Positions 17,959-28,837 of a stretch of 64,000 bases of DNA are shown here, piece after piece; the stretch's first letter is position 1, and each line of letters starts with the position of its first letter. Position numbers and translations under genes: made by a program. The stretch is from contig NZ_JAAZQQ010000006.1 in NCBI RefSeq assembly GCF_012395815.1, positions 186,001 through 250,000 on the forward strand, in the 5' to 3' direction. The notes under the pieces are model-generated. The model did no database searches and was not told where the DNA came from. It saw nothing but the letters and a program-made list of their open reading frames with translations. This DNA is from Roseicyclus persicicus (GTDB lineage: Bacteria; Pseudomonadota; Alphaproteobacteria; Rhodobacterales; Rhodobacteraceae).

Positions 17959-18564
17959 TCAGAACCGGATCGCGGCGTTGAGGCCGATCGTCGTCATCTC
18001 GACCGTGACCGGCGGCGGGTTGCCCGCCTCGTCGAACTCGTGCCGCAGCACCTCGAGGCCGACCGTCATCCGGTCGGTGACGGCGAAGTCGACCCCGATC
18101 CCGTAGAAATGGCCGTTGTTGTCGGTGGACCCCGCGGGGTCGGTCAGGCCGACACGCGCCCATCCTGCCGTCGCGTAGACGAGGGCCTGCCCGGCATCGA
18201 CCCCCGCCTCGAGGCCGAAGCGCAGGACATCGTCGACGCCGCCCGGCGACCCGGAGGTCAGTTCCCCGGCGACGAAGTCCAACTCGGCGCCGACGACGAT
18301 GGACCCGAAATCATGGCGATACCCGCCGAAGATCCCCGTGAACATGCCGTCGAAGTTCGGGTCGGGCGGACCGGGCTGGATGGTGGCATCGCCGCGCTCG
18401 ATCTGCAGGCCGAGATAGGGGCCGGTCCAGTCTGTCCCCGCGGGCACCGGCGCCACGGATGCGGTCGGCGCGGGCTGGGGCGCCGCCTCGTAGCCCCCGG
18501 CCAGACCCGGCGAGGCCAGCCCGCAGGCGACGGCAATGGCGATGGCGATGGCTGTGCGGGTCAT
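17959..18564 (-). CDS. Outer-membrane beta-barrel protein, paralog 2
   Basis: A 201-residue paralog of the neighbouring barrel. It has an N-terminal signal peptide (about 1-22), a Pro/Ala linker, DWTGPYLGLQIERGD, FGGYRHDFGSIVVGAELDF, YATAGWARVG, and a C-terminal AAIRF. The shared layout with the 17131-17745 gene and their tandem position indicate duplication followed by strong divergence. The 213 bp between them contain a less GC-rich stretch at 17760-17840 that probably holds the promoter of paralog 1. The function is unknown. Confidence 0.8.
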   Translation of the reverse strand: MTRTAIAIAIAVACGLASPGLAGGYEAAPQPAPTASVAPVPAGTDWTGPYLGLQIERGDATIQPGPPDPNFDGMFTGIFGGYRHDFGSIVVGAELDFVAGELTSGSPGGVDDVLRFGLEAGVDAGQALVYATAGWARVGLTDPAGSTDNNGHFYGIGVDFAVTDRMTVGLEVLRHEFDEAGNPPPVTVEMTTIGLNAAIRF

Positions 18565-18706
18565 GGTGCACCCTCCTCGATGTGAACGATCACACGCGAC
18601 GATAGTGGGCCATGCCTACCATTTCCAGCGCACCCCATGGTCAGGGGCCGGGACAGGACGGGGCTGTCGCCGCCGTGCAACAGGTCGGGCGGTCGAGGGC
18701 GGCGGT

Positions 18707-19348
18707 TCAGCGCCCCAGGGACGCGGCGGCGCGGGCGAGCGCCTCGATGCCGGCCCAGTCGCCGGCGGCCAGCCTGTCCCTGGGCGCGACCCAGGAGCCG
18801 CCGGCGCAGACCACGTTGGGCAGCGACAGGTAGCCCGGCGCGTTGGCCGGGGTGACGCCGCCCGTGGGGCAGAAGGCGACCTGCGGGATCGGCGCGCCGA
18901 TGGCCTTGAGGGCGGGGGCGCCGCCGGCGGCCTCGGCGGGGAAGAACTTGAGCATGTCGTAGCCCTGCTCGAACAGCACCATCACCTCGGTCGCGGTGGC
19001 CGCGCCCGGCAGGAGCGGCAGGCCCTCGGCGGCGCAGGCGGCGATCAGGCGCGGCGTGGCGCCCGGGGACACGCCGAAGCGGGCGCCGGCGGCCTTGGCG
19101 GCGCGCACGTCCTCGGGTGTCAGCAGCGTGCCGGCCCCGACGATGCCGCCCGGCACCGCGGCCATGGCGCGGATCGCGTCGAGCGCGCAGGGGGTGCGCA
19201 GCGTCACCTCCAGCGCGGGCAGGCCACCGGCGACCAGCGCCTCGGCCAGCGGGCGGGCGTGGGCGAGGTCGTCGATCACGAGCACGGGAATGATCGGCGC
19301 GCGGGCGGCGATCTCGCGGGTGGCGGCGGATTGCTCCTTGGGGGTCAT
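18707..19348 (-). CDS. eda: 2-keto-3-deoxy-6-phosphogluconate aldolase
   Basis: A 213-residue class I aldolase splitting KDPG to pyruvate and glyceraldehyde-3-phosphate, the last step of the Entner-Doudoroff route. Glu47 in LEVTLRT and the Schiff-base Lys134 in DMLKFFPAE are both present, as is the phosphate-binding CPTGGV. It is downstream of edd with a 61-bp gap that contains one copy of the recurrent intergenic motif in reverse orientation. Confidence 0.96.
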   Translation of the reverse strand: MTPKEQSAATREIAARAPIIPVLVIDDLAHARPLAEALVAGGLPALEVTLRTPCALDAIRAMAAVPGGIVGAGTLLTPEDVRAAKAAGARFGVSPGATPRLIAACAAEGLPLLPGAATATEVMVLFEQGYDMLKFFPAEAAGGAPALKAIGAPIPQVAFCPTGGVTPANAPGYLSLPNVVCAGGSWVAPRDRLAAGDWAGIEALARAAASLGR

Positions 19349-19380
19349 CGGCGGCTCTCGGGTCTCGGGCGTGGCGGTGC

Positions 19381-19400
19381 GTATTTTCGGAAAGATGAAG
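19381..19400 (-). repeat. Recurrent intergenic motif, copy 3 (reverse)
   Basis: Read on the minus strand, TTCATCTTTCCGAAAATAC, a variant of the motif at 2113 and 7079, inside the edd-eda spacer. Confidence 0.7.
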
Positions 19401-19409
19401 ACGGGACGG

Positions 19410-21215
19410 TCAGACCACCACCCCCGCGCCCTCGGTCGCGGGGCCGGCGGTGCGGCGGAAGATCTCGAACAGCTCGCGGCCGACGCCGTGGGCGTTGGCG
19501 GACAGGTCGGGCGTGGCGGGCGCGCGGTCGGCGACGCCGGGGGTGAGCACCTCGAGCCGGCCCGCGCGGGCGTCGACGCGGACGAGGTCGCCATCGGCGA
19601 GCCTGGCGATCAGGCCGCCGTCCAGCGCCTCGGGGGCGACGTGGATCGCGGCGGGAACCTTGCCCGACGCGCCCGACATGCGGCCGTCGGTGACCAGCGC
19701 GACCTTGTGGCCGCGGTCCTGCAGCACCGACAGGAGCGGCGTCAGCGCGTGCAGTTCCGGCATCCCGTTCGCCTTGGGGCCCTGGAAGCGGACGACGACG
19801 ACCACGTCGCGGTTCAGTTCGCCGCGCTGGAACGCGGCCTTGACCGCGGCCTGGTCGTGGAAGATGGCGGCCGGCGCCTCGATCACGTGGCGGGCGGGGT
19901 CGACGGCGGAGACCTTCATGACGCCGCGGCCGAGGTTGCCGGTCAGCTCCACCAGCCCGCCCTGGGGCTGGAAGGCGTCGGCGACCGGGCGGACGATGCG
20001 GTCGTTCAGGCTGGCGCGGGGGCCATCGGCCCAGGACAGGCGGCCGCCCTGGAGCGTGGGTTCCTGCGCGTAGAGCGACAGCCCCTGCCCCGCCACGGTG
20101 ACGGTGTCGGGGTGCAGGAGGCCCGCGTCGAGCAGTTCCCCGATCAGGAAGGCAAGGCCCCCCGCGGCGTGGAAATGGTTCACGTCGGCCAGCCCGTTGG
20201 GGTAGACCCGCGCCATCAGGGGCGTCGCGGCCGAGATGTCGGCGAAATCCGCGCAGTCGAGGATCACGCCCGCCGCCCGCGCCATGGCGACGAGGTGGAT
20301 CACCAGGTTGGTGGACCCGCCTGTGGCCATCAGGCCCACGATGCCGTTCACGAACGCGCGCTCGTCGAGGATGTCGCAGACCGGCGTGTAGGCGTTGCCG
20401 AGCGCGGTGATCGCCGCGGCCCGTTCCGTGGCGGCGTCGGTCAGCGCGTCGCGCAGGGGGGTGCCGGGGTTGACGAAGCTGGCGCCGGGCAGGTGCAGGC
20501 CCATGAATTCCATCAGCATCTGGTTGGAGTTCGCGGTGCCGTAGAAGGTGCAGGTGCCGGGGCCGTGGTAGGAGGCCATCTCGGCCTCCATCAGCTTGTC
20601 GCGGCCCACCTCGCCCGCGGCGAACTGCTGGCGGACCCTGGATTTCTCGTCGTTGGGCAGGCCCGAGACCATCGGGCCGGCGGGGACGAAGAGGCCGGGG
20701 AGATAGCCGAAGGTCGCCGCCGCGATGACGAGGCCCGGGACGATCTTGTCGCAGACGCCGAGGTAAAGCGCGGCGTCGAAGGTGTTGTGGGAAAGCGCCA
20801 CGCCGGTGGCCAGCGCGATCACGTCGCGGGAGAAGAGGCTGAGTTCCATCCCCACCTGGCCTTGCGTGACCCCGTCGCACATCGCCGGCACCCCGCCCGC
20901 GACCTGCGCGGTGGCGCCGACGCGGCGGGCGGCGGCCTTGATGCGGTCGGGGTAGTCCTTGAAGGGCTGATGGGCGCTCAGCATGTCGTTGTAGGCGGTG
21001 ACGATGCCGAGGTTCGGGGCGCGGGCGGCGACCAGCGCGTCCTTGTCGTCGCCCATCGCGGCATAGGCGTGGGCCTGGTTGCCGCAGGACAGGTGCGCGC
21101 GGCGCGGCCCGTCCTCGGCGAGGCGGCGCATCCGGTCGAGATAGACGCCGCGCGCGGCGCGCGAACGGTCGACGATCCGGTCGGTCACGGTGGCGATGCG
21201 GTGATCCAGTGCCAT
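19410..21215 (-). CDS. edd: 6-phosphogluconate dehydratase
   Basis: A 601-residue Fe-S dehydratase of the IlvD/Edd family converting 6-phosphogluconate to KDPG. Family marks include [21 protein letters not shown] near residue 74, CDGVTQGQ near 116, [18 protein letters not shown] near 320 and [18 protein letters not shown] near 515. The cysteines expected to hold the cluster are in the CDGVTQG and nearby segments. ATG 21215 is preferred over an in-frame TTG at 21227. It is transcribed with eda, from a region containing the same palindrome as zwf. Confidence 0.96.
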   Translation of the reverse strand: MALDHRIATVTDRIVDRSRAARGVYLDRMRRLAEDGPRRAHLSCGNQAHAYAAMGDDKDALVAARAPNLGIVTAYNDMLSAHQPFKDYPDRIKAAARRVGATAQVAGGVPAMCDGVTQGQVGMELSLFSRDVIALATGVALSHNTFDAALYLGVCDKIVPGLVIAAATFGYLPGLFVPAGPMVSGLPNDEKSRVRQQFAAGEVGRDKLMEAEMASYHGPGTCTFYGTANSNQMLMEFMGLHLPGASFVNPGTPLRDALTDAATERAAAITALGNAYTPVCDILDERAFVNGIVGLMATGGSTNLVIHLVAMARAAGVILDCADFADISAATPLMARVYPNGLADVNHFHAAGGLAFLIGELLDAGLLHPDTVTVAGQGLSLYAQEPTLQGGRLSWADGPRASLNDRIVRPVADAFQPQGGLVELTGNLGRGVMKVSAVDPARHVIEAPAAIFHDQAAVKAAFQRGELNRDVVVVVRFQGPKANGMPELHALTPLLSVLQDRGHKVALVTDGRMSGASGKVPAAIHVAPEALDGGLIARLADGDLVRVDARAGRLEVLTPGVADRAPATPDLSANAHGVGRELFEIFRRTAGPATEGAGVVV

Positions 21216-21254
21216 GTCGGCCCCCAAGCTGCGAGTCCTCGGCGTCTTCTACCG

Positions 21255-21268
21255 TGTTAGCGCTAACA
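21255..21268. promoter_or_regulatory. LacI-family-type operator upstream of edd
   Basis: Perfect palindrome TGTTAGCGCTAACA, identical over 14 bp to the zwf operator core at 5943-5956, centred about 46 bp upstream of the edd start. The match between two genes of one pathway supports a shared regulator. Confidence 0.8.
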
Positions 21269-21293
21269 TTGCCACCCCCTTTGCGGGGCGCGA

Positions 21294-22130
21294 TCAGGCC
21301 GGCCACTCGGCCAGGAGGCGGCGGGCGAGGTCGTCTTGCGACAGGGCGCGGGCACCCCCGCCGGGCGTCGCCTCGACGAAGCCGACGAAGCCGAAAGGCA
21401 GCGTGTCGTCGAGGGCGCCGGCCACGAGGCTGTCGATCAGGATCGTTTCGCGCCCGTAGATCGCGGTGCGCGGCAGCGGCGCGGCGGGGAAGGTCAGCGC
21501 GACCAGCTCGGCGCAGAACAGGGCCGAGGGGTCGGTGGCGTCGAAGCGCATGTCGAAGGGCGTGCCCATCCGCGCCAGCGCCCGGCCGAGCGCCGCGGCG
21601 CGGTCGGTGCGCGCGGGGCGGAGGACGGCGACGGCGTCGGTGTCGAGCACGATGTCGGGGCCGTGCAGCTGGACGCCGCCGTTCACCGCCTCGAGGTAGA
21701 TCGCGCCCGCGGCGATGGCGGGCTGGTGCGGCCGCAGCGCGGGGTGGTCCCAGAGGCCCGCATCCCTGAGCTGCGATTCGGTGCCGAGGTAGATCGCGGC
21801 ATGGGTGAAGAGGCCGGGCAGGACCAGCCCGGACATGCGGTTGGGCGAATGGAAGGCGAGCACGTCGAGCGGCCGCAGCGCGCCGGTCAGGAGCGCCATC
21901 GCCTCGGGCTGTTCGGTCAGGCGGCCGGGCCGGAACTGCACGAGGCCCAGTTCGAGCGTCAGGGCGGTGTTTCGGTCGGCCACCGCGACAAGCCAGTCAG
22001 GCAGGCGTTCGACGCCCCGCTGGCAGCAGTCGGACAAGGGCCGCGCGGGGTCGACGGCGGACGGATCCGGCGCGGCGCAGCCCACAGGCACCGCCGCCAG
22101 CAGAGCGAGCCCGAAGATCGCGTTGCGCAT
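21294..22130 (-). CDS. YiiX/YebB-like permuted NlpC/P60 lipoprotein
   Basis: A 278-residue predicted lipoprotein. It has a short N-terminal hydrophobic stretch and a lipobox VPVGC with Cys18. The mature part carries FTHAAIYLG (His near residue 109) followed much later by ALFCAELVALTFP. This His-then-Cys order is typical of circularly permuted papain-like amidases of the YiiX/YebB group. The substrate is not known; peptidoglycan or lipid-linked amides are possible. It is 78 bp upstream of edd in the same direction, but edd has its own operator. Confidence 0.7.
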   Translation of the reverse strand: MRNAIFGLALLAAVPVGCAAPDPSAVDPARPLSDCCQRGVERLPDWLVAVADRNTALTLELGLVQFRPGRLTEQPEAMALLTGALRPLDVLAFHSPNRMSGLVLPGLFTHAAIYLGTESQLRDAGLWDHPALRPHQPAIAAGAIYLEAVNGGVQLHGPDIVLDTDAVAVLRPARTDRAAALGRALARMGTPFDMRFDATDPSALFCAELVALTFPAAPLPRTAIYGRETILIDSLVAGALDDTLPFGFVGFVEATPGGGARALSQDDLARRLLAEWPA

Positions 22131-22169
22131 GTCCGCCCCCTGCCCCGGCACGATGCAAGCCTAGCAGAT

Positions 22170-22195
22170 GGCGCCGCGGCGCGATACGCGGCGCC
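22170..22195. terminator. Hairpin downstream of aglK
   Basis: GGCGCCGCG (22170-22178) pairs with CGCGGCGCC (22187-22195) in the 79-bp gap between the aglK stop and the YiiX-like start. There is no T-run, so it may protect a 3' end rather than terminate on its own. Confidence 0.4.
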
Positions 22196-22209
22196 GTGGC
22201 GCGCGGGTC

Positions 22210-23343
<1,134 letters not shown>

Positions 23344-23379
23344 GATCCCCGTTTCCTCCCTCGTGGTCCCTGCCCGGCC

Positions 23380-25044
23380 TCAGGCCGCCTCGGCGGCGGC
23401 GAAAAAGGCCTGGTAGGGCGGCAACGTCACCTGCCGCCCGCTGTCGTCGTCGATCGCCGTGAAGGGCGCGCCCTTGTCCTGCCGCCAGCCGCCCTCGGGC
23501 AGCGTGACGGGCTGCGCCATGTTGGTCAGGTTGAAGGCGCAGAACAGGCGCTGGCCGTCATGGGCGCGCACGAAGCTGACCACGCCGTCCTCGGCGCGCA
23601 GGTCCTGCAGGCTGCCCTTGACCAGCGGCGCCCAGGCCTGCCGGAACCGCACCATGCGGCGGTAGAAATGCAGCGTGCTGTCCTCGTCCGACAGCTGGTT
23701 GCCGACCGCGCGGGTCAGGTGCTCGACCGCCATGGGCAGCCAGGGCTTGGTGTCGGAAAAGCCGCCGTTCTGGTTGTCCGAGATCCACGGGATCGGCGTG
23801 CGGCAGCCGTCGCGGCCCTTGAACTTGGGCCAGAATCGGATGCCGTAGGGGTCCTGCAGATCCTCGTAGGAGACATAGGCTTCGGTCAGGCCCAGCTCCT
23901 CGCCCTGGTAGAGACACACGCTGCCCCGGAGCGACAGCAGAAGCGCGGCGTAGAGGCGGCGCGCCTCCTCGCCCAGATTCCAGCGGCTGGCGTGGCGGAC
24001 CACGTCGTGGTTGGAAAACGCCCAGCAGGCCCAGCCGTCGCCGATCTGGTCCTCGTAGGTGGCCAGCACCTCGGCCACGCGCTCGGGCGTGGGGGCGGTG
24101 CCGGACAGGAACTCGAAGGAATAGCACATGTGCACCTTGTCCCCGCCCGAGGTGTACTCGGCCTGGATCTCCATGCCGCGCTGCGCGTCGCCCACCTCGC
24201 CCACCGCCGTTGCGGCCGGGTATTCATCCAGCAGCGCGCGGAACCGGCGCAGGAAATCGAGGTTCTCGGGCTGGTTCTTGTCGTAGAGGTGCTCCTGCCA
24301 GTTGTAGGGGTTCACCTCGGGCGCGATGGTGGCGTTGCGGCGCTCGGGCGCGAGCGCAGGGTTGTCGCGCAACTCCTTGTCGTGGAAATAGAAGTTGATG
24401 GTGTCGAGGCGGAACCCGTCGACGCCCCGGTCGAGCCAGAAGCGCGCGACCGACAGAAGCTCGTCCTGCACCTCCGCGTTGTGCAGGTTCAGGTCCGGCT
24501 GCTCCTTGAGGAAATTGTGCAGGTAATACTGCATCCGGTCGCCCGACCATTCCCAGGCCGAGCCGCCGAAGATCGACAGCCAGTTGTTCGGCGGCGTTCC
24601 GTCGGGCTTGGCGTCGGCCCAGACGTACCAGTCGGCCTTGGGATTGTCGCGGCTGGTCTGGCTTTCGTGGAACCAGGGGTGCTGGTTCGAGGTGTGGCTG
24701 AGCACCAGGTCGATCAGAACCCGCAGCCCCAGCTCGTGCGCGCGGGAAATCAGCGCGTCGAAATCGCCGAGGCTGCCGAACATCGGGTCGACGTCGCGGT
24801 AGTCGCTGACGTCGTAGCCGAAATCCAGCATGGGCGAGCGGAAAAACGGGCTGATCCAGATCGCGTCCACGCCCAGTTCCGCCACATGCGGCAGGCGGTG
24901 GATGATGCCGGCGAGGTCGCCCACGCCGTCATGGTTCGAATCCTGGAAGCTGCGCGGGTAGATCTGGTAGATCACCGCCCCCCGCCACCAGTCACGGTCG
25001 GCGGCGAGGATGTCGTCGCGCTTGAGGTCCTGCATCAGGTTCAT
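23380..25044 (-). CDS. aglA: Alpha-glucosidase, GH13
   Basis: A 554-residue cytoplasmic GH13 hydrolase that splits imported alpha-glucosides (maltose, sucrose, trehalose and similar). The catalytic set is complete: nucleophile Asp214 in DGFRLDTIN, acid Glu283 in VGEVGD, and His346-Asp347 in FSNHD. The N-terminal VIYQIYPRSFQDSNHDGVGDL is the usual oligo-1,6-glucosidase-like opening. ATG 25044 has AAGGAAAG about 10 bases upstream; an in-frame ATG at 25035 is the alternative. It lies between the permease and ATPase genes, 19 bp after aglG. Confidence 0.95.
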   Translation of the reverse strand: MNLMQDLKRDDILAADRDWWRGAVIYQIYPRSFQDSNHDGVGDLAGIIHRLPHVAELGVDAIWISPFFRSPMLDFGYDVSDYRDVDPMFGSLGDFDALISRAHELGLRVLIDLVLSHTSNQHPWFHESQTSRDNPKADWYVWADAKPDGTPPNNWLSIFGGSAWEWSGDRMQYYLHNFLKEQPDLNLHNAEVQDELLSVARFWLDRGVDGFRLDTINFYFHDKELRDNPALAPERRNATIAPEVNPYNWQEHLYDKNQPENLDFLRRFRALLDEYPAATAVGEVGDAQRGMEIQAEYTSGGDKVHMCYSFEFLSGTAPTPERVAEVLATYEDQIGDGWACWAFSNHDVVRHASRWNLGEEARRLYAALLLSLRGSVCLYQGEELGLTEAYVSYEDLQDPYGIRFWPKFKGRDGCRTPIPWISDNQNGGFSDTKPWLPMAVEHLTRAVGNQLSDEDSTLHFYRRMVRFRQAWAPLVKGSLQDLRAEDGVVSFVRAHDGQRLFCAFNLTNMAQPVTLPEGGWRQDKGAPFTAIDDDSGRQVTLPPYQAFFAAAEAA

Positions 25045-25063
25045 GGATGCGGGTCTTTCCTTG

Positions 25064-26239
25064 TCATTTCACCGATCCGGCCAGGAGGCCGCGGACCAGG
25101 TAGCGTTGCATGGCGAAGAACACGACCAGCGGCACCGCGATGGACACGAAGGCCGAGGTCGCAAGGATTTCCCAGTCGCCGCCGCGGGTGCCCAGCAGTT
25201 CGACGATCTGGCGGGTCATCACGGTGGTCTCGCCCGAGCTGTCGATCAGGAACACCATGGCGACCAGCAGGTCGTTCCAGGTCCAGAGGAACTGGAAGAT
25301 GGCGAAGCTGGCCAGCGCGGGGAAGCTGAGGGGAAGGATGATCTTGACGAAGATCTGGAAGTCGGTCGCCCCGTCCACCTTGGCGCATTCGATGATCTCG
25401 CGCGGCAGGCCGACCATGTAGTTGCGCAACAGGTAGATCGCGAGCGGCAGGCCGAAGCCCGTGTGGGCAAGCCAGACGCCGAGATACCCCTTCCCGATGC
25501 CGATGTCGTTGTGCAGCGTCAGGAGCGGGATCAGCGCCAGCTGCAACGGCACCACGAGGAGCGCCACCACCCCCGCGACCAGCAGCGCCCGGCCGGGAAA
25601 CTCCATCCAGGCCAGCGCGTAGGCCGCGAAGGCCGCGATCAGGATCGGGATGATGGTGGCCGGGATCGTCACCGTGAGGGTGTTGAAGAAGGCCTTGGCC
25701 ATCCCCTCGCGGTTGCCGGGGTCGAACAGCACCGTCTGGTAGTTGTCGAAGGTGAATTCCGGCGGGCTTTCGGCGGTGACGAAGACGCGCTGGCCGCGGC
25801 CGCTCAGCTGGTCGTCGCTGCCGGTCCAGACGTAATCGCCGTTGGCCTCCACCGTCATGGTCTCGCCGTCGCCCAGGTCGGCGGTCTCGCCGGGGGCATA
25901 GGCGCCGATGGCGCGGGACGAGGTGCCCCAGGCCTGCACCACGGCGGCCACGTCCCCGTCGGTGTCGGCGCGGCCGGCGACGACGTAGAGGTTGCCCTCG
26001 ACCACGAATACGCCGTCGCGCTCCACCCGGAACTCGCCCGGGTCGGCGGTGCGGAACACCTCGTTCTGCACCGCGGGAAACAGCGCCGCCCACCAGCCCG
26101 AGGACCGGATCTGGTCGGTGGTGCGGAAGGAGGACACCAGCAGGCCCAGCGTGGGGAAGATCCACAGCAGCACCAGCGCCGCGACCGAGATGTGGACGGC
26201 CCAGGTCAGGCCCGATTTCTTGCCGGCGATGTTATCCAT
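25064..26239 (-). CDS. aglG: Alpha-glucoside ABC transporter permease
   Basis: A 391-residue MalG-type inner-membrane permease. The coupling EAA motif, ECAKVDGATDFQIFVKIILPL, is near residue 285. Between TM1 and TM2 lies an unusually long extracytoplasmic insert (about residues 40-150) with repeated short strands such as RVERDGVFVVEGNLYVV and a Gly/Asp-rich ADLGDGETMTV. MalG-type proteins are usually about 280 residues, and AglG proteins are known to be longer. It follows aglF with a 30-bp gap. Confidence 0.94.
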   Translation of the reverse strand: MDNIAGKKSGLTWAVHISVAALVLLWIFPTLGLLVSSFRTTDQIRSSGWWAALFPAVQNEVFRTADPGEFRVERDGVFVVEGNLYVVAGRADTDGDVAAVVQAWGTSSRAIGAYAPGETADLGDGETMTVEANGDYVWTGSDDQLSGRGQRVFVTAESPPEFTFDNYQTVLFDPGNREGMAKAFFNTLTVTIPATIIPILIAAFAAYALAWMEFPGRALLVAGVVALLVVPLQLALIPLLTLHNDIGIGKGYLGVWLAHTGFGLPLAIYLLRNYMVGLPREIIECAKVDGATDFQIFVKIILPLSFPALASFAIFQFLWTWNDLLVAMVFLIDSSGETTVMTRQIVELLGTRGGDWEILATSAFVSIAVPLVVFFAMQRYLVRGLLAGSVK

Positions 26240-26269
26240 GAGTCGATGCTCCCATACGGTCGCGGGCCA

Positions 26270-27271
26270 TCACCGCATCTCCTTCCGGGCGTTGTAGACG
26301 TTCCAGACGAGGATCGGCGTCACCAGCAGCATGATGATCATGGCGCTGGCCGATCCCACGCCCCAGTCGTTGGCGCGGAACAGCTTGTCGTACATGTAGT
26401 TGGCCAGCACCTGCGTCTCCCATTGCCCGTTGGTCATGGCAAAGACGATGTCGAACACCTTGAGCACGACGATGGTGATGGTGGTCCACACCACCACGAT
26501 GGTGCCCGCGATCTGGGGCACCTTGATCTTGAAGAAGATCTGGAACGGGTTCGCCCCGTCGACGATGGCGGCCTCGATGGTCTCCTCGGGGATGCCGCGC
26601 AGCGCGGCGGACAGGATCACCATGGCAAAGCCGGTCTGGATCCAGATCAGCACGACCATCAGGAAGATGTTGTTCCAGAACGGCACCGTCAGCCAGGTGA
26701 TCGGGCTCTCGCCGCCGAGCTGCAGGTAGATCGCGTTCAGGACGCCGATCTGCGCCACGTCCTCGGGGCGGGCGTCGTAGACCAGCTTGAAGATCACCGC
26801 GGCGCCGACGAAGGAAATCGCCATCGGCATGAAGATCAGCGACTTGGCGATGTTGCCCCAGCTGATGCGGTCGGTCAGCTGGGCGGCCAGCAGCCCGAAG
26901 GCGGTGGAGGCCGCGGGCACGATCAGCAGCCAGAGGAAGTTGTTGCGCACCGCTTCCCAGAACTTCGGGTCGGCGGCCATGCGGCTGTAGTTGTCCAGCC
27001 CCACGAAGGCGCCGCCGGCGCTGCGGTCGGTCAGCGACAGGCGCAGCGTCTCGAACACCGGGTAGGCGAGGTAGAGGCCGAGGGCGAACAGCGCGGGGAA
27101 CAGGAACAGCCAGGGCCGGATCGCGTTGGCGCGGTTGATGTTGCGCCCGGTGTTCGGCCCGCGCGGCGGAAACAGCACGCGGTCGAGGAACTGGTTCGAC
27201 AGGTAGAAGTAGGCCACGCAGCCGCCGACGCCGACGACGATGGTGATCAATCCCTGCAATGCCGGATTCAT
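26270..27271 (-). CDS. aglF: Alpha-glucoside ABC transporter permease
   Basis: A 333-residue MalF-type permease with about eight hydrophobic segments. The EAA loop is near residue 240 (EAAIVDGANPFQIFFKIKVP). ATG 27271 is chosen; a slightly longer frame starts at 27286. Upstream, a 128-bp spacer with a strong stem-loop separates it from the binding-protein gene, probably making aglE mRNA more abundant than the permease mRNA. Confidence 0.93.
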   Translation of the reverse strand: MNPALQGLITIVVGVGGCVAYFYLSNQFLDRVLFPPRGPNTGRNINRANAIRPWLFLFPALFALGLYLAYPVFETLRLSLTDRSAGGAFVGLDNYSRMAADPKFWEAVRNNFLWLLIVPAASTAFGLLAAQLTDRISWGNIAKSLIFMPMAISFVGAAVIFKLVYDARPEDVAQIGVLNAIYLQLGGESPITWLTVPFWNNIFLMVVLIWIQTGFAMVILSAALRGIPEETIEAAIVDGANPFQIFFKIKVPQIAGTIVVVWTTITIVVLKVFDIVFAMTNGQWETQVLANYMYDKLFRANDWGVGSASAMIIMLLVTPILVWNVYNARKEMR

Positions 27272-27344
27272 GGCGACCCCTCCCAAGGCGCGCGCGGCGG
27301 GGCCCGCGGCCTGCGGCGGCCGCCCTGCCCCACCCGGGGTGGAC

Positions 27345-27370
27345 GGGTCCGGCCGCGCACGGCCGGACCC
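27345..27370. terminator. Strong intra-operon stem-loop between aglE and aglF
   Basis: A perfect 11-bp stem (GGGTCCGGCCG with CGGCCGGACCC) and a CGCA loop, without a T-run. It lies 29 bp past the aglE stop. Such hairpins behind binding-protein genes commonly stabilise the upstream message or attenuate read-through. Confidence 0.65.
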
Positions 27371-27399
27371 CTGGTCATGTCACGGGGCGGAAACCCGCC

Positions 27400-28758
27400 T
27401 CAGTTCAGCGCGTCCCAGCTGGCCTGGATCGCGTCGGCCACGGCCTGCGCGTCGGCGCCGCCGACATAATCGACCATCCCGGTCCAGAAGCTGCCGGCGC
27501 CCACGCCCGCGGGCATCAGGTCGGAGCCGTCGAAGCGGAAGGTGGTCGCGCCCAGCAGGATCTCGCCCTGGCCGGCCTCGACCGCCGAGGCGTAGGCCTC
27601 GAGGTTCACGCCCGAATGCGGCGTGAGGAAGCCGCCCTGCGCCATCATGATCTCATGCGCGAAGGGGGTCTGCAGGAACTGCATGAAGGCCATGGTCGCG
27701 TCCGACGGATCGGTGACCGCCATCAGCGTGCCGCCGCCGAGCACCGGGTTGCCGAGATCCTCGCCCTCGAAGGAGGGGAAGTAGAAGAAGTCGGCGTCCT
27801 GCCCCACGACCGTGCCATCGGGGAAGAAGGCCGGGATGAACGACGCCTGGCGGTGCATGTAGCAGCCTGGCGGCGAGGCGAAGAGGCCCGAGGGGCTGTC
27901 GCGGAAATCGGTGGTGGCGACCGTGCCGGCGCCGCCCATGACGTAGTCGTCGTTGCGGGCGAAGGAGCCGAAGATCTCGATCGCGTTCACGACGCGGGGG
28001 TCGTTGAACGGGATCTCGTTGGTCGTCCAGCCGTCGTAGACCTCGGGCGGCTGGGTGCGGAGCATGATGTCCTCGACCCAGTCGGTGGCCGGCCAGCCGG
28101 TGGCCGCACCCGAGCCCAGGCCGATGCACCAGGGCGTCTCGCCGTCGGCGGCGATCTGCTCGGTCAGCGCGATCAGCTCCTCCATGGTGGTCGGGATCTC
28201 GTAGCCCGCATCCTCGAAGTTCTCGGGGACGTACCAGACCAGCGACTTGAGGTTCACGTTGAAGAAGAAGCCGTAGAACTCGTCCTCGCCGCTCGCGTTG
28301 GCATAGGTGCCGAGATCCACCCAGGACGAGCCCGCGGCGTAGTTCTCGGCCACCCAGGCGGCCATGTCGTCACCCAGTGGCGTCAGCTGCCCCTGCCCGG
28401 CCAGCACGGCGGCCAGGCCCGGCTGCGGGAACACGGCGATGTTGGGGGCCGAGCCCGCCTCGACGTCGATCACGATCTGCTGCTCGAAGCTGTCCGAGCC
28501 GGTGTAGCTGGCCTCGGCGCCGGTCGCGGCCTCGAAGTAGTTCAGCAGGATGTCGAAGCGGTCGGCCTCGGGCGACAGCCAGGGGCCCGAGACCGTCACC
28601 GTCTGCCCAGACAGGTCCGGCGCGGACTCGGCGAAGGCGGCATAGCTGTCCCAGTTGAAGGCGCCCTCGCCCTCGGCGAAGGGCATGTGGGCATCGGCCA
28701 GCGCGCCGCCCGCGGACAGCGCCAGCGCCGCGGCGCTCGCGTAAAGCGTGTGTTTCAT
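27400..28758 (-). CDS. aglE: Alpha-glucoside ABC transporter substrate-binding protein
   Basis: A 452-residue periplasmic solute-binding protein (family 1). The signal peptide is about 1-22 (MKHTLYASAAALALSAGGALA) and the mature protein starts near DAHMPFAEG. GPWLSPEADRFDILLNYFEAATG and WCIGLGSGAATGWPATDWVED are typical of AglE. ATG 28758 has an excellent GGGAGGA ribosome site, so the longer frame to 28995 is not used. It is the first gene of the operon, and its promoter region is shared with the divergent aglR. Confidence 0.95.
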   Translation of the reverse strand: MKHTLYASAAALALSAGGALADAHMPFAEGEGAFNWDSYAAFAESAPDLSGQTVTVSGPWLSPEADRFDILLNYFEAATGAEASYTGSDSFEQQIVIDVEAGSAPNIAVFPQPGLAAVLAGQGQLTPLGDDMAAWVAENYAAGSSWVDLGTYANASGEDEFYGFFFNVNLKSLVWYVPENFEDAGYEIPTTMEELIALTEQIAADGETPWCIGLGSGAATGWPATDWVEDIMLRTQPPEVYDGWTTNEIPFNDPRVVNAIEIFGSFARNDDYVMGGAGTVATTDFRDSPSGLFASPPGCYMHRQASFIPAFFPDGTVVGQDADFFYFPSFEGEDLGNPVLGGGTLMAVTDPSDATMAFMQFLQTPFAHEIMMAQGGFLTPHSGVNLEAYASAVEAGQGEILLGATTFRFDGSDLMPAGVGAGSFWTGMVDYVGGADAQAVADAIQASWDALN

Positions 28759-28837
28759 GTGGTCCTCCCAATCACAGCCGGTCGTTGATGCCGGCGGGGT
28801 CGTCTGCCCAAGCGACACGGGGCCCCGAGGGGCATTT

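Noticed and set aside
25010-27469. 819-codon plus-strand frame over the agl permeases
   Set aside because: His/Asp/Gly-rich antisense shadow of membrane proteins.
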